This document shows, piece by piece, positions 22,506-33,946 of a DNA stretch of 64,000 bases (positions are counted from its first letter, which is position 1; each line of letters starts with the position of its first letter). The notes below the pieces were generated by a model. That model saw nothing but the letters and a program-made list of their open reading frames with translations. It searched no databases and was not told the origin of the DNA. The DNA lies in the NCBI GenBank assembly GCA_030686995.1, contig JARVZY010002396.1, positions 248,001 through 312,000 on the forward strand, given 5' to 3'. The position numbers and the translations under genes are program-made. The stretch comes from Artemisia argyi. Its lineage: Eukaryota; Streptophyta; Magnoliopsida; Asterales; Asteraceae.

Positions 22506-25086
22506 GAATTGTGGAATTTTTCTTCTTCGATACAACACCATTTCAAGATAAGTATTTCACAGAAGAAGATCATAAGTATGATTGGAGAGGCGTGCTTCCT
22601 CGTGATAAATATCTATCAAATGCTTTAAAGGTATCATTCATTCCTAATCAACAATTATATGGTTTTCTAAAGATATATATATGTAAGTACTCCTTAATTA
22701 AAATACGTCAAAATTTACTAAAGTCGCTAGCTATCATAAAACAGTTCTCCAACATAAGTAGATCGATAAAGTACAACATAAAAATCATATGTATGTATCA
22801 TCATTGACGATCTAACAAACATAATGTAACTATCGATGACATTATTCCCTCCTTTTTTATGAACCAACTCGATCCATGCTCTCCTACATTCTGCGTTTTA
22901 TTTGTCTTCCCCTCACTTTTCAGCTCATCTCATTATTCCCACAATAATAATATGGTTAGAAGAATCACTAAGAAGTTAAAAACTTGAGTGAGTATATTGT
23001 TATCTTTTTATTTATTTATCAAATAATCATGTTTCATGCTTCTTTTTAAATGGTCATGTTTCATTTTTCTTTTTATTTATTTATGTATTTATCAAACGTC
23101 ATGTTTCATGCTTTTGTCAATCCACGTTTCTCGCACAGAGTTGTAAATATTTAAATGGAAGCACCGGTTTACATTAAACTTAGGAGGCGTTTGGCATGCG
23201 GTATTGGGTTGAAAAGATTGGACTCAAAGTAAAAACATGTGTTTGTTTTGTATCCTTGGATTTTAAAAATGGGGCTCACACCTTTCTGTGAGGGATTGCA
23301 GAAAACCCATTTACAAGCCCAGGATTTTATATTCATCACTGACATTTTTTTGTCTTTTTGTAATTTTATTCTCTTTTAACTCTTTTTCTTGTCCTCTTGT
23401 GCTAATACTTTATTTTTAATTTTGTCTCATGTAATAAAAAGCCATGCACAATTCAAATGTTGAATATTGAACCAACCAAACATCTTCTACAAATGACAAT
23501 ATTTTATTCTAAACCACCCACTTATTAATCCCAATCCTATAGTGAATCTTTAGTTCAAACCAAACGCACCCTTATATTCATATATAAACCCGTGTACAAA
23601 CTAGTGTATACTTTATCAAAACCCAAGCTATGAATTATTTCAGAGTAAAAAAGTTTGAGAATATATAGTTAGAATTAAAGTATTAATACATAGTAGCATT
23701 ATAATTTTGCATTTTAACAAGCTTTTAGAATAGAATTTGCACAAAACTTTGTAGCTTTTTACCGCTTCTGACAATAATCTTTGAATATTTATAAGGACTC
23801 AAAACTAAACTAAAAACAAGGTAGCTGAGTATTGCAAAATTGGCATAAACAATTAAATTAAGAGCACATATTGGCATGCTTAAATGATGTGCTTAGATGT
23901 ATGACTAATCCTATATGATAACATTTTGTTGGTGACAAAACAAGTTTTATCAGATCTTTAGCATCTCAAATCATTTTCTTAAAATATTAAATGTTAAAGT
24001 CGGGGTCCCTTTTAATAGGCATTTATTTTGACAAACATTCCTCACCGGTCGATGTCGGATGCATATCAAAAAGTTATTTTTGAGTTTCTAAAACTTCACT
24101 ACATATGTTACAAAGTGATCTTTATTTCTTTGTTACATATTAATGTATTTATAACTAATTTCCTTTTTGTAACCTTTTACTCATACTTGTTAGTTTATGG
24201 CCTAAATTTTTCTTTCTAAAACGACTAGGTATTTGTAGAAATTGAATATAGTTGTCTTCTTATCACTAGTCTAACCTTGCAATTCAGAGACAGGTTGAAT
24301 CATAATCCACTCGTGTGCTCAAAAGTATGTTACATTGGGTCATCGAGACACAAATTTTGTAGTCTAACACTAACAGCAACCAAACCATACATATAACGAT
24401 GATACTGTAGAAGAAATTGAAATGCTTTCTTAAATATAATTAAAGTGTGCTGCTTGTGTTTGTTGATTCTATAACTTCTAAACTACGGGCTTTCGTTGTA
24501 TACATAGGAGCTTGATATGGCTCTCGAAGAATCAAGTGCTAAGTGGAAAATTGTGATTGGCCATCATACAATTTTCAGTGCAGGTCATCATGGAAACACG
24601 CAAGAGCTTGTGGATCAGCTTTTGCCTATCCTTGAGGTATAAATTTTATCGTCATATTAATATAGCTCTGGTAATTAATTTAGTATAAAACAAATACTGA
24701 TTATGCCAAGTCAATTTGAAGGCAAAGGAAGTAGATCTTTACATAAATGGGCATGATCATTGCTTACAACACATCAGCAGTCAAAGGTAACATCCAACAC
24801 TATTTTGCTACTTTCTTCTATTTATGCTTCTGTAAAACATGCAACAATGATAATAACATGTTTCATATGCAGCCAACTGCAATTTTTAACAAGCGGAGGT
24901 GGATCAAAGGCGTGGACTGGTGAGATCACACCATGGGACCCTAACGAAATGAAGTTCTATTACGATGGTCAAGGTTTCATGACCCTTCGGGTCACTGAAA
25001 ATGAAATTAGTGTGGCTTTCTATGATGTGTTTGGCGAAATAATCCACAAGTGGAGTACCACCAAGAACACACATATGGACTCATAA
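22506..25086 (+). CDS. Purple acid phosphatase, 3' exons (5' exons not found)
   Basis: Four exons in frame with GT-AG borders: 22506-22630, 24508-24636, 24722-24786, 24873-25086 (TAA). About 178 residues of the small plant PAP type (PAP3/8/17-like): [47 protein letters not shown], the metal-site motif [11 protein letters not shown], then [20 protein letters not shown] and a C-terminus [12 protein letters not shown]. The family hydrolyses phosphate monoesters in wall or vacuole using an Fe-containing dimetal centre. The N-terminal half (signal peptide, GDWG and GNHE motifs) is absent; upstream is the TA-element cluster. What is visible has no lesion, so this is either a 5'-truncated copy or a gene whose 5' exons are far away. 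A degenerate tandem copy follows at 25208. Confidence 0.85.
23183..23571. mobile_element. Tourist-like MITE in PAP intron
   Basis: Ends GGAGGCGTTTGG and CCAAACGCACCC are inverted repeats. TTA flanks both sides (23180-23182, 23572-23574), the PIF/Harbinger target. 389 bp, noncoding, inside the 1.9-kb intron. Confidence 0.7.
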
Positions 25087-25207
25087 AACAATGAAAAATA
25101 TATAGATAGATACTACATTTCAGTCTTTTTATGATTAATGGAGTGTGTAATTTAGACCAGCGAGTCATAAATCTTTTGTTTTCTATGAACTTTTAAGTTA
25201 TATATAG

Positions 25208-25625
25208 GAGCCTGATTTGGGTCCAGAACAATTAAGTGCTAAGTGGAAAACTGTGATTTGCCATCATAAAATTTTCAGTGCCAATCATCACGGAAACACC
25301 CAAGAACTTGTTGATCGACTTCTGTAAGTACTCGAGGTGCATATAGTATCATCATGTTAATAGAGCATTAGTAATTTACTAGATTAAAAACGAACTTTTG
25401 TTATAAATTGGCTTTTAGTGGAAATGACAGTTAGAAATCATAAAAATAGATGCATCATACATGTATACATGTCAAAAATGTATCTTAAAGACTTAAACTT
25501 GTACAGTATAACTTAATGTAAAAGTTTTGTTGAATACAGTTTAGAAATAAGACGACTATGGCTCTGAATTTGCTACCGATTCTGCCATTACATTTTGAAG
25601 GCAAAGTAGGTAGATCTTTACCTAA
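25208..25625 (+). pseudogene. Second PAP copy, exon remnants (left part)
   Basis: 25208-25336 aligns with exon 24508-24636 of the first copy (SAKWKTVICHHKIFSANHHG) but has an in-frame TAA in its last codons (LL-stop-VLE). 25601-25625 is the start of the next exon (GCAAAG then TAG), cut after GATCTTTACCTAA by the Harbinger-type element. The rest of that exon resumes at 38842. Upstream exons of this copy are missing. A tandem duplicate that died. Confidence 0.85.
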
Positions 25626-25826
25626 GAGCAGAGGGAGGGTTTAGTTATGCACCACCCATGCCAAACCAACATGTCACCCTTTTGGCTCGAGTCAAAGCCA
25701 AGTCACTATATCCCTCCCCTTGCGCCAAAGAGCAAGTGAGTTCAATGGCTTGCGCCAAGGAGAGGATTTTGTGCTTTTTTTATTTGATTTTTGTATTGAG
25801 CTTGTTTTTCAATTGGGTATACTAGG

Positions 25827-28800
25827 TGATTCGTGTGAAAATCAAGTTATATAGTATAGTATTACTCAAGAGATCCGCAAAGAAATACGGATAACCCGAG
25901 GTCGTAGTCCGTGTGAAGGATGAATGGAATTTCGAATTCTCGATTCGTGAAACGTGTCGTGAAAGTGGTAAAAAGTGATTTGAATGAGATTATACAAATG
26001 AAATAGTAAATGAAGCACAAATAATCATTTAAACACGTAATTCAAGTAAGGCAACTAAGAACGTAATGTAAAATCGAAATCATATGCTAAAACGTAAAAT
26101 AAACGTAAACGTACGAAATAAAAAGTGAATTTTGAGATACACTACTCCTACGGACTTGAAAATAATTTTGAAAAGTTAAAAATGATAAAAGAAAATTTTG
26201 AGAAAAAGAAAAATATTTTTTTGACTTTTTATTTATTTTTTATGAATTAAAAACTATTTAACTAATTTAAAAATTAAAAGAAAATGCAAATAAGGTGAGA
26301 AAAATGAAAATTAAATTTTGAAAATTATAAAATAACTAAAAAGTAATTTTATAACTAAAAACTAATTTTTTTGGCTTTTTATGTAATTTTTGGGAATTAA
26401 AAAGTATTAAAACTAATTAAAAATTCAAATAAAATTGAAAATAAATGGGAAAAATGCAAAATAAATTTCTAAAATTCTAAAATAACTAAAAATAATTTTC
26501 TAATATTTTTTTTGGATTTTTCTGGGGTTTTTCTGATTTTTTTTAATTTTTTTAGTAATTAAAAAATATTAAAAATTGATTAAAAATGAAAATTAATTAA
26601 GAAAAATAGCAAATGAACTTGGAAAAATATGAAAAATTTAGGGAAATTCTAAAATATTATTATAAAGCTAGGAAAAATTTAAAAAGTGGAAAATAAGCAC
26701 TGGAAGTGCTGAATGACTCAAAACTGCTTATTTGAGAGTGCTTATTGTTAAGCACTTTGACCAATATTGACCCAAAATTTTGACCCAATGAATTTTAGAC
26801 TTATTCAGACTCAAAGGAAAAGAACTTAGGCCAATTAACACTCAGCAACACAGATAAGCACCAAAACAGTTACAATAAGCAATAATGGAATAAGCATTAA
26901 GCATACACAGATAAGCAAATAAGCAAAAGCTCAATAGACAAAGCAACTACAGGTACAAAGTAACTCAAATGAACAACAAAACTTAAATAATGATCAATGA
27001 AACCTAATAGCAGCCCTATAAGTGAACACAGAAACTGTGGTTGAACCTACTCAACTGATAAGCACAATGAGTAGTGAAAATAAGCTGATAAGGCAGAGCT
27101 TATGGGGGCAAAACCCTCTCTACCAACCTGAAAACACAAATTAGCTAAGAAAAAGGTTCTCTAATCCAATTAACTATCTTAAAAACTACTTAGAAACCTT
27201 GCTAAAATCTGATGTGCAGGGGATTTTTTTTTTGGTTCAAACAGTCCACTCAAGCCTTGATTTCCCATAAGCAAATTATTTCCAAACTTGAATTTTCCTT
27301 TTGATTATGTATCACAAGCTGCAAAAGTTTGTAAATCAACCAACTAAAACAATCTCCAATCAATTCTAAACACTAGAAATGCAATCAAAGTTGTGACCAA
27401 AACTGAAGTTCAAACTAGTTTTTGACTTTTAAATTACTAACCTAAGTTGACTTTTACTAAGTTATGATGATCAATACTTATTTTGAATGCATAATCAAGC
27501 TAGTTTGTGACCTGAATTACCTAAGTTTAACCTAAACCAATTTGAATGCCAAGGTACAGATTCAACTAAGCAAGTATGAACTCAGAAATGCACTTTGAAT
27601 TGAATTTTGACTTTTTACATATAACCCATTGATTTTATAACTAAGCTAACTTACTTGCACCTAATGGAGACTATCTAGGCTAACCTTATCACTAACAAAC
27701 ACCTAGATCATAGATTTCAAATCTTAACCCAAACACCCCTTAAGGGCCTGTCTTACTTGATTCACCACTAAAATCTGTTCCAACTCAAAACTAAGCACAA
27801 CCTCAGTACCTAATATGATTCAACAACACTAAACTGAAACTTAAACACAGATCTCAGATGTAAAACTCAAAAATAACTCAGATCTAATAGATGACAGATG
27901 AATGGAATAGTAAACTAGACCAAATAAAGCAAAACAAAGAGCAATGACAAAATAAGCTAACACAAACTAGGACTCTATAAAATAAATCAAACAGAAATAA
28001 GCAGAAGTAATTAAGCTAAACTATAACTGCTGATTATGCTACCAAAGAAGATTTAAATGGAAACTTACAAGGAAAATCCCCCTCAGCAGAAAATAGGGGG
28101 TTCACTATGCATGCCTGTCTCTTAGACAGACCAAATGGACACCTTATGGCTATCTTTCTCCAATAAGCTCAGCTTATTGTGAATAAGCTTCAACAATTGA
28201 CCAAATTTGACTGTTTTGTAATTTAAGAAAGTTGAATCTGAATTGCACAATACCAATTTCTAAAACTAATTTGATCTCATTAAAACATGAAATGAGAGCT
28301 GGAAAACAGATTTAAAATAACTAAATACTGAAAATCAAATTGCAAGAAATTTAACTGAAAATTAGAATTTTATTAAAACTGAAATAAGAGTACAATTTAA
28401 AAGCAGAATTACAATAAGCTAAACATTAACTACCCTACTCCTAACCTAAACTAATCCTAATCTAACAGCTTCAAATTGTGAGTGAGGGGTGAGTATATAT
28501 AGCCTCTGAGGTGGGTTGCCATGTCACCAATCCGCGTGAAGGTTGTGTTTCTTCTGAGTTCATCTTAGCCGTGTGATTAAATCCAGATACTTCCAATCAT
28601 TGTAAGCCCTTGGATTGATTGATGTGACATGATTAATCCTCCGTGTATGATGTTATTGGCCCACGTGTCACCCTCTAATATCCCTGACATGTGCAGCTTC
28701 TAGAAACCTACATGATTGGGTAATTATCACCCAATCAAGGTTAATTGATGGGAGGTGATTCTAGGGCTTGGATGAATAGTAAGAGTCCTGGGTTCATGTA

Positions 28801-29517
28801 AAATTTAGGGGGCGGGATAATTTTGGGGATGTTTTATTAGTTGTTGACCGGGTGTGGGTATATTTGACCAATGGTTAAAGGGTGATGGATCGGGTAAAAT
28901 AAAAAGGAGGGTGAGCTTGGTTTAATGGTGTAAGGGATTGGGCTTTATTTAAGTTTTGGGCTTGGAAAAGTTTTGTGTAATTGTATTTGTGGATCCGGTT
29001 TGTGTAGTTTAGGATTAGGATTTGTAACTAGTAAAATTTACAAGGACCAATTGTGTAAAAATCTGAAATTCAGGGACCATTTCTGTACTTTATCAAAAAT
29101 ATCTTCCAAGGGTTCTTGTTGACATTCTTTGATTCATGAGGGACCATATTTGACTTTTCTTTGAAATATACTTCAAGGGACCATTTTTGCCAAAATCTGA
29201 AAGATGAGGGACTAATGTTGCCAATTCTTCAAACTTTATCCAAGGACTAATTATGCAACATGATGAATCTCTGAGGACTTTTCTGAACATTGTGAGCTTT
29301 CTATGATCATTTTGCTTCCCTGGCTCCGGCTTTTGACACTTTCCATTCTCGTGCTTGTTTTTGTTAGTTTTGGCATCGTTTTTGTTCATTTTTCTCATAT
29401 CCGTACCTGCACATACACAAATACAAAAACACACGTTCTCTTGGCATTTTTGGTTAGTATTTGGTATTTTTGGTCTGAATTAAGGCCTAAAAAGGATGTG
29501 TGATTAATCACTCATCA
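25827..29517 (-). repeat. Copy 1 left (3') LTR
   Basis: Directly repeated at 33947-37638 with only scattered substitutions. Bounded by TG/CA, with CTAGG outside and the purine tract (29522-29531, minus) inside. Short ORFs near its end recur in the other LTR simply because the LTRs are duplicates. Confidence 0.92.
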
Positions 29518-31481
29518 AAATCCCCCAGACTAAGGTATTGCTGTGCCCTCACGCAATGTCATCACCTCACGCTTAAGAGATAAATAATTTCAAAACCTCT
29601 CTTTACTGACGTTGTAAAGTAGCAATGATGTCCAAAAGAGATAGTAAAATCATTTATTCTAAAAAACGCTCCGTTTTCCGATTTTCATGAATAATAACTA
29701 CTACTACTCTTTTTGTACTTTTTTCATTTTTATATATGTGACGATTTGCTTTGACTTTCATTATCAATTCTTATCTGTTGATAACTTTCATAGTCAACGA
29801 GTAGAAACACTTCTCACAGAGAAGAGACCGTACGGATAAAAATCGTCATCCTTGATTTTTCACAAGCTCCCAAACTAAGCGTAAAATCGAGATCATTGTT
29901 TATCCACAAGTTAGGTGCTAACACTACCCTCAAAAGTTAATTGTGTATTACCTCTTTTTCCCAGGTCCTAAGTTTTGTATCTCAAGATTTTAATTTGTGA
30001 GAAATGAATTGCTTCATATTTTCTCATTTCGATATTTGTTAGTCCGATAAGAGCACAAATTTTGAATGCTAAGTAGTTTCCAAACTTTCCCTCAAAAACC
30101 CCTGCATACAGAAATCGGGTCCACATGAAGGTCTCTGATTTAACACGATTTGTGGAGGTCCCCCTTTTTATTTACGATCGAGACATACCATGTTTGATAC
30201 CCGAAACGGAAGCTTTTTATTAGGGAAACCCCCGGAGTCGAAGCTTGGCATTTTTGCATAATCATAAGCATTTTAATAATACTTTGGTCCTTAGTCCTTT
30301 ATTTCTTTTACAATCAACGGTTGATGAGCCGCCAAGATGTAAGAGCTTTATTATGACTTTGGATTTCTATCCGCTGCTTTTTTATAGCTTTGGATTCCTC
30401 TGCCTTTTTATTTGGCTTTGGACTATTATTATTGATATTCATAATAATATGCCAAACCCCGAGTCCTACGGCCTTTACTAAGATCACAACATCGGCTGCG
30501 AACCGGCAAGATGCAATAATCTATTTTACCGTAACACTGGCAGTACCCCTATGTGTACCAAACCCCATATGCAGAGATTTTGTTGGGAACGAGAAAAAAC
30601 TAAGTATTGCCCAAACCGTATACCCTTAATTAATCCTAGAGATCTATTTTTATTGGTGTGCAAGCTTGTGGGAACAAGGAGGCCACAAGTACCTTTCATG
30701 GGCTCTAAAGAGATCCAACTACTCCACGTTTAGCACGAAACTTCTAAATAAACTCTATCATTCCTCGATCTCCGCAAATTTAAAATCCCAAATAATGAGA
30801 TCCGCGGATGCTTAGCCATAAGCTTTTGATTATTTTGGTTAAGGGAGACGAGCTAGGGCTCAACACGCCCGGTCAAGTCGAAACATTTATTTCTACTCTC
30901 GCCGGTAGGAAAGTCAAAACAAGGTGTCAAATCTTAATTATTCATATATCATTTTTTTTTTTTTTTTTTTTTTTTTTTTGATTATAAAGCGGTGATAAAA
31001 ATTAAAATTTTTGGTGGAAAACAGAGTTGCGTAAGTTAACAGCTCAGACGAAGGTACAGGTCAAATCGAATCGAAGATTCACCCCCCCCCCCCCCCCCAG
31101 ACTAAAGTGAAACATTGTCCTCAATGTTTTAAGGGTACGGGTAGTCTTACGAAATATCTAAGGCCGTTTATTAAGTATGCCAAGAGATAAACGTTAGTTG
31201 ATAAGATTTTGGATATGGTGAATTTCCGAAAAAGCAGCGAAGGATGAGACTCGAGTGGAGAGAACGACAAACCACGAGCATGAGAGTCCTCAAAATTTGG
31301 GGAAATTCCTGAACATTCAAAAACAACCACGAAAACACGAGTTTGGAAAGGGTCGCCCCCTAATGTCACGTTACAAAAGAAAATAGAAAATAAAGAAAAT
31401 GAAATGGATAAGCATGGGGTGCCTCCCACGAAGCGCTTGTTTTTTATCACCGAGTCACGTGAGCTTGACTCGATCCCCGAA
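29518..31481 (-). other. Copy 1 interior downstream of ORF: two purine tracts, no gene
   Basis: On the minus strand it runs from AAGCGCTTCGTGGGAGGCAC through TTGAGGACAATGTTTCACTT and a G-run (31081-31099) to the LTR-adjacent tract AGTCTGGGGGA (29522-29532). The last is the true PPT by position; the first resembles it in context (TTTAGTCTGGGG). A T-run is at 30951-30979. Open frames here have no counterpart in copy 2. Confidence 0.6.
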
Positions 31482-33347
31482 TTAATTCGTCCTTGGGGAG
31501 AGCAGATGGAACGGACACCAGGCATGTAAAACGGAGATGCCGGGGTCAAAGACGGTATCCTCACTCCCAGTGGAGTGGAAAAGTGAAGAAATGAGGGGAT
31601 AAGAAAAGAACGGATAAAACACCCAGATGATAAAAGCAAAGTCGATTTCTGAATCACGGGTGGGTTGGGTGGGTAAAATATCAAGCACAGGATTATCATA
31701 ATCAGAAATCTCGTCCACCACTCCAAAAATATCTTTATTCGTATCTGGTTCAAAAACTACATCCGGCGGTTTCGCAGGTGGACGAAAAGAAGGTAAATCG
31801 GAAAGAATGTTTCTTTGAACGTCATTCTCGTCATTCTCAATACCCGGTGGCATCGAGTCATCTGTAGCAAGAAATTGATCAACATCCTCTAAAAGAGAGT
31901 CACGTGATGGATTATCGGACATAAGTTCAAAATCAATTTCAAAATCAAAATGCTCATAATCCGGAAGAGAGATATCAGCATGAATAGTGGGACTGCCACT
32001 ACTCGTCTCTTCAAATTGAAAATTTTCAAGCTCGGGTAAGAAATCACTATCCATATCGGGGATAGAAAAAATCGGAGGATCATTCAATGCATAGATCTTC
32101 GAAATGAGAAGATTAACTTTGGACAATTTCTCACGAAGAGCTTCATCTTGAATTTCCGCATCATCATCTTCATTACTATCATCGATATCTCCACAAGAAT
32201 CTTCATCACTCGTAGTATACTCATTGTGAGAATCGGAATAACTTACAACTTCATCAAAATCTTCATTGCTCATCGGAGGGAGAGAAGTTGACGGTTCTTC
32301 ATTCAATAATTCTTCAATTAAACGGATGTCTCCCTCAGGATCAAAATTAGTATCATCAACCATCGTCGGATTAGAATCATTGTTAGCAAGACAAGCCTCA
32401 ATCTCATCCAAAAAGACAACACTCCTCTCAACCGGTGTGAAAGAAGGATAGGAAGAATCAGAAATAATTTCAGAATCACCGTTAGAAATTTCCCTGGACT
32501 CACTTGGGATTGGGACGAGGTTCTCAACACTAGACTAATTGAATTCGTCCGATTCCGTTGCCGGAATAGTGTTTAGATGTTCGTCCCCCATTTTTAGAGA
32601 GTCCTCGGGTTCTACGGGAGAAACATCGGACGTATTGTGAGGATTGAGATTGAACGTAATTTTCTCATCATCGTCGTCGGAATCATAGTAAACAAATTTT
32701 TTGAAAGGATTAAACGCTCTCTCTTCAGCAAGTAACTCTGCAATAGTCTTCTCACGAGGCTCGGTAGTATGCGTATAACGATTAGCCACCAACTCTTTTA
32801 ACTTCTCGATCATGGATTTAATTTCACAGATATTATTAGTAAAATCGGAAGTTTGTGGGGATTGGTTAAAACCATGAGAATCGTAACACGAATTTGGCTC
32901 ATAATAAAAATTTTCAAACGATCCTCCACAATTTTTAAAATTTGATGAATCACCATTAAAATACGATACTTGCTCATAAGAGTTTTGAAAATGATGATTG
33001 AAATCGTTTTGAGGATAATTATCAAAACTCGTATCACAAGTGGAAGACGTTTCAGCACTTGGGGCGTAACATATACAATTCGTGTATCCACATTGAGTAC
33101 AAAAACATTGCCCACACGGTAATCCCTCGTCAGATGAGTTTCCACAATTAAAGCAAGTGAACGGAGACGGCGGTGGTGTTGGATAGTAATCGGGAACGTT
33201 TTGAAGGATTGCGTTTCGAACATACTCGGGAGTATTGCAAAACAAACAAACTCCATCGTGAATATCATTACCACATTGTTCGCACGTACACCAAACACAT
33301 GAACCTTCAAAGAACGGTTCTCCACATTTAAAACACATCGGATCCAT
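31482..33347 (-). pseudogene. Copy 1 element ORF: paired-CxxC, acidic protein, interrupted by one TAG
   Basis: One frame from ATG at 33347 to the stop at 31482 (621 codons), broken only by TAG at 32535-32537. Copy 2 has GAG at the equivalent codon (ATESDEFN-E-SSVENL), so a single G-to-T change explains it. N-terminus MDPMCFKCGEPFFEGSCVWC: cysteines at 5, 8, 17, 20, 22, 25, 34, 37 form two CxxC-x8-CxxC ribbons; a second set follows (CFNCGNSSDEGLPCGQCFCT...). Then an N-rich stretch, an acidic middle (DSCGDIDDSNEDDDAE) and a conserved tail (HSTGSEDTVFDPGI, LSPRTN). Unknown function. It sits where gag normally starts, about 570 bp after the PBS, but no CCHC knuckle is seen. Confidence 0.8.
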
Positions 33348-33920
33348 AAGAATTATCGGTTTAGAGGGTTAAAGAAGAAGAATCAAATTACAAGAGGAGA
33401 AGAAGAACATTTTTTTTTTTTTTTTTTTTTTATTATCATAAAATCAAATAAAAGGAAAATCAAAATGGAAAAGGAAAATCTTTTTGTATTTTTATTTTCG
33501 GAAAACAAAATTCAAAAACTTAAAACTTTTATTTTCTTTTGTTTTTCAAACGTTACGTTAATCGTAAACCGTTTCCTTTAAAACTACTCGCGACGGAACG
33601 GGAGAGAAGAATGGATCTCTCTTCAGCTTGCAATTTAATCTCAAAGCTTCCGTATTTTCCGCTTATTCGGTCGTAGAATTAAAGTAATCCGTCTAGCAAC
33701 TAATTTCACGCGTAGTTATATTGGGAAGCTTATTTGGTTTACAACGCCCTTACTTTCGGTCGAGACGAGGCTGTAACTTTATTATTTTTTTTGTATTTTT
33801 GAAAACACTTTAGGAAAAGTGTTTTTAATTTTTCAATTTTTTTAGTTTTTATAGAAAATATATACAAGGAAGGTTTTTAAAACACAATTTCGAAAAACGA
33901 AAACGAAAAATTCACTTCAA

Positions 33921-33941
33921 CCTTCCCCGGCAGCGGCGCCA
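33921..33941 (-). other. Copy 1 primer-binding site
   Basis: Minus strand TGGCGCCGCTGCCGGGGA, five bases inside the 5' LTR. This TGGCGCC..TGCCGGGG type is common in plant Athila/Tat-group elements. Copy 2 has the same site at 63601-63617. Confidence 0.8.
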
Positions 33942-33946
33942 AAAAT

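Noticed and set aside
29093..29434. Minus ORF of 113 codons in the left LTR, partly repeated at 37287-37517
   Set aside because: Conserved only because the LTRs are duplicates; no family motif, and length differs between LTRs.
30245..30733. Three plus-strand ORFs in the copy 1 interior
   Set aside because: Opposite to element polarity, overlapping each other, with no counterpart in copy 2.
31482..33325. Overlapping frames in the copy 1 ORF region on other frames and strand (for example 32810-33325 minus, 32266-32451 plus)
   Set aside because: Shadows of the main ORF; their composition and lack of a counterpart in copy 2 argue against coding.
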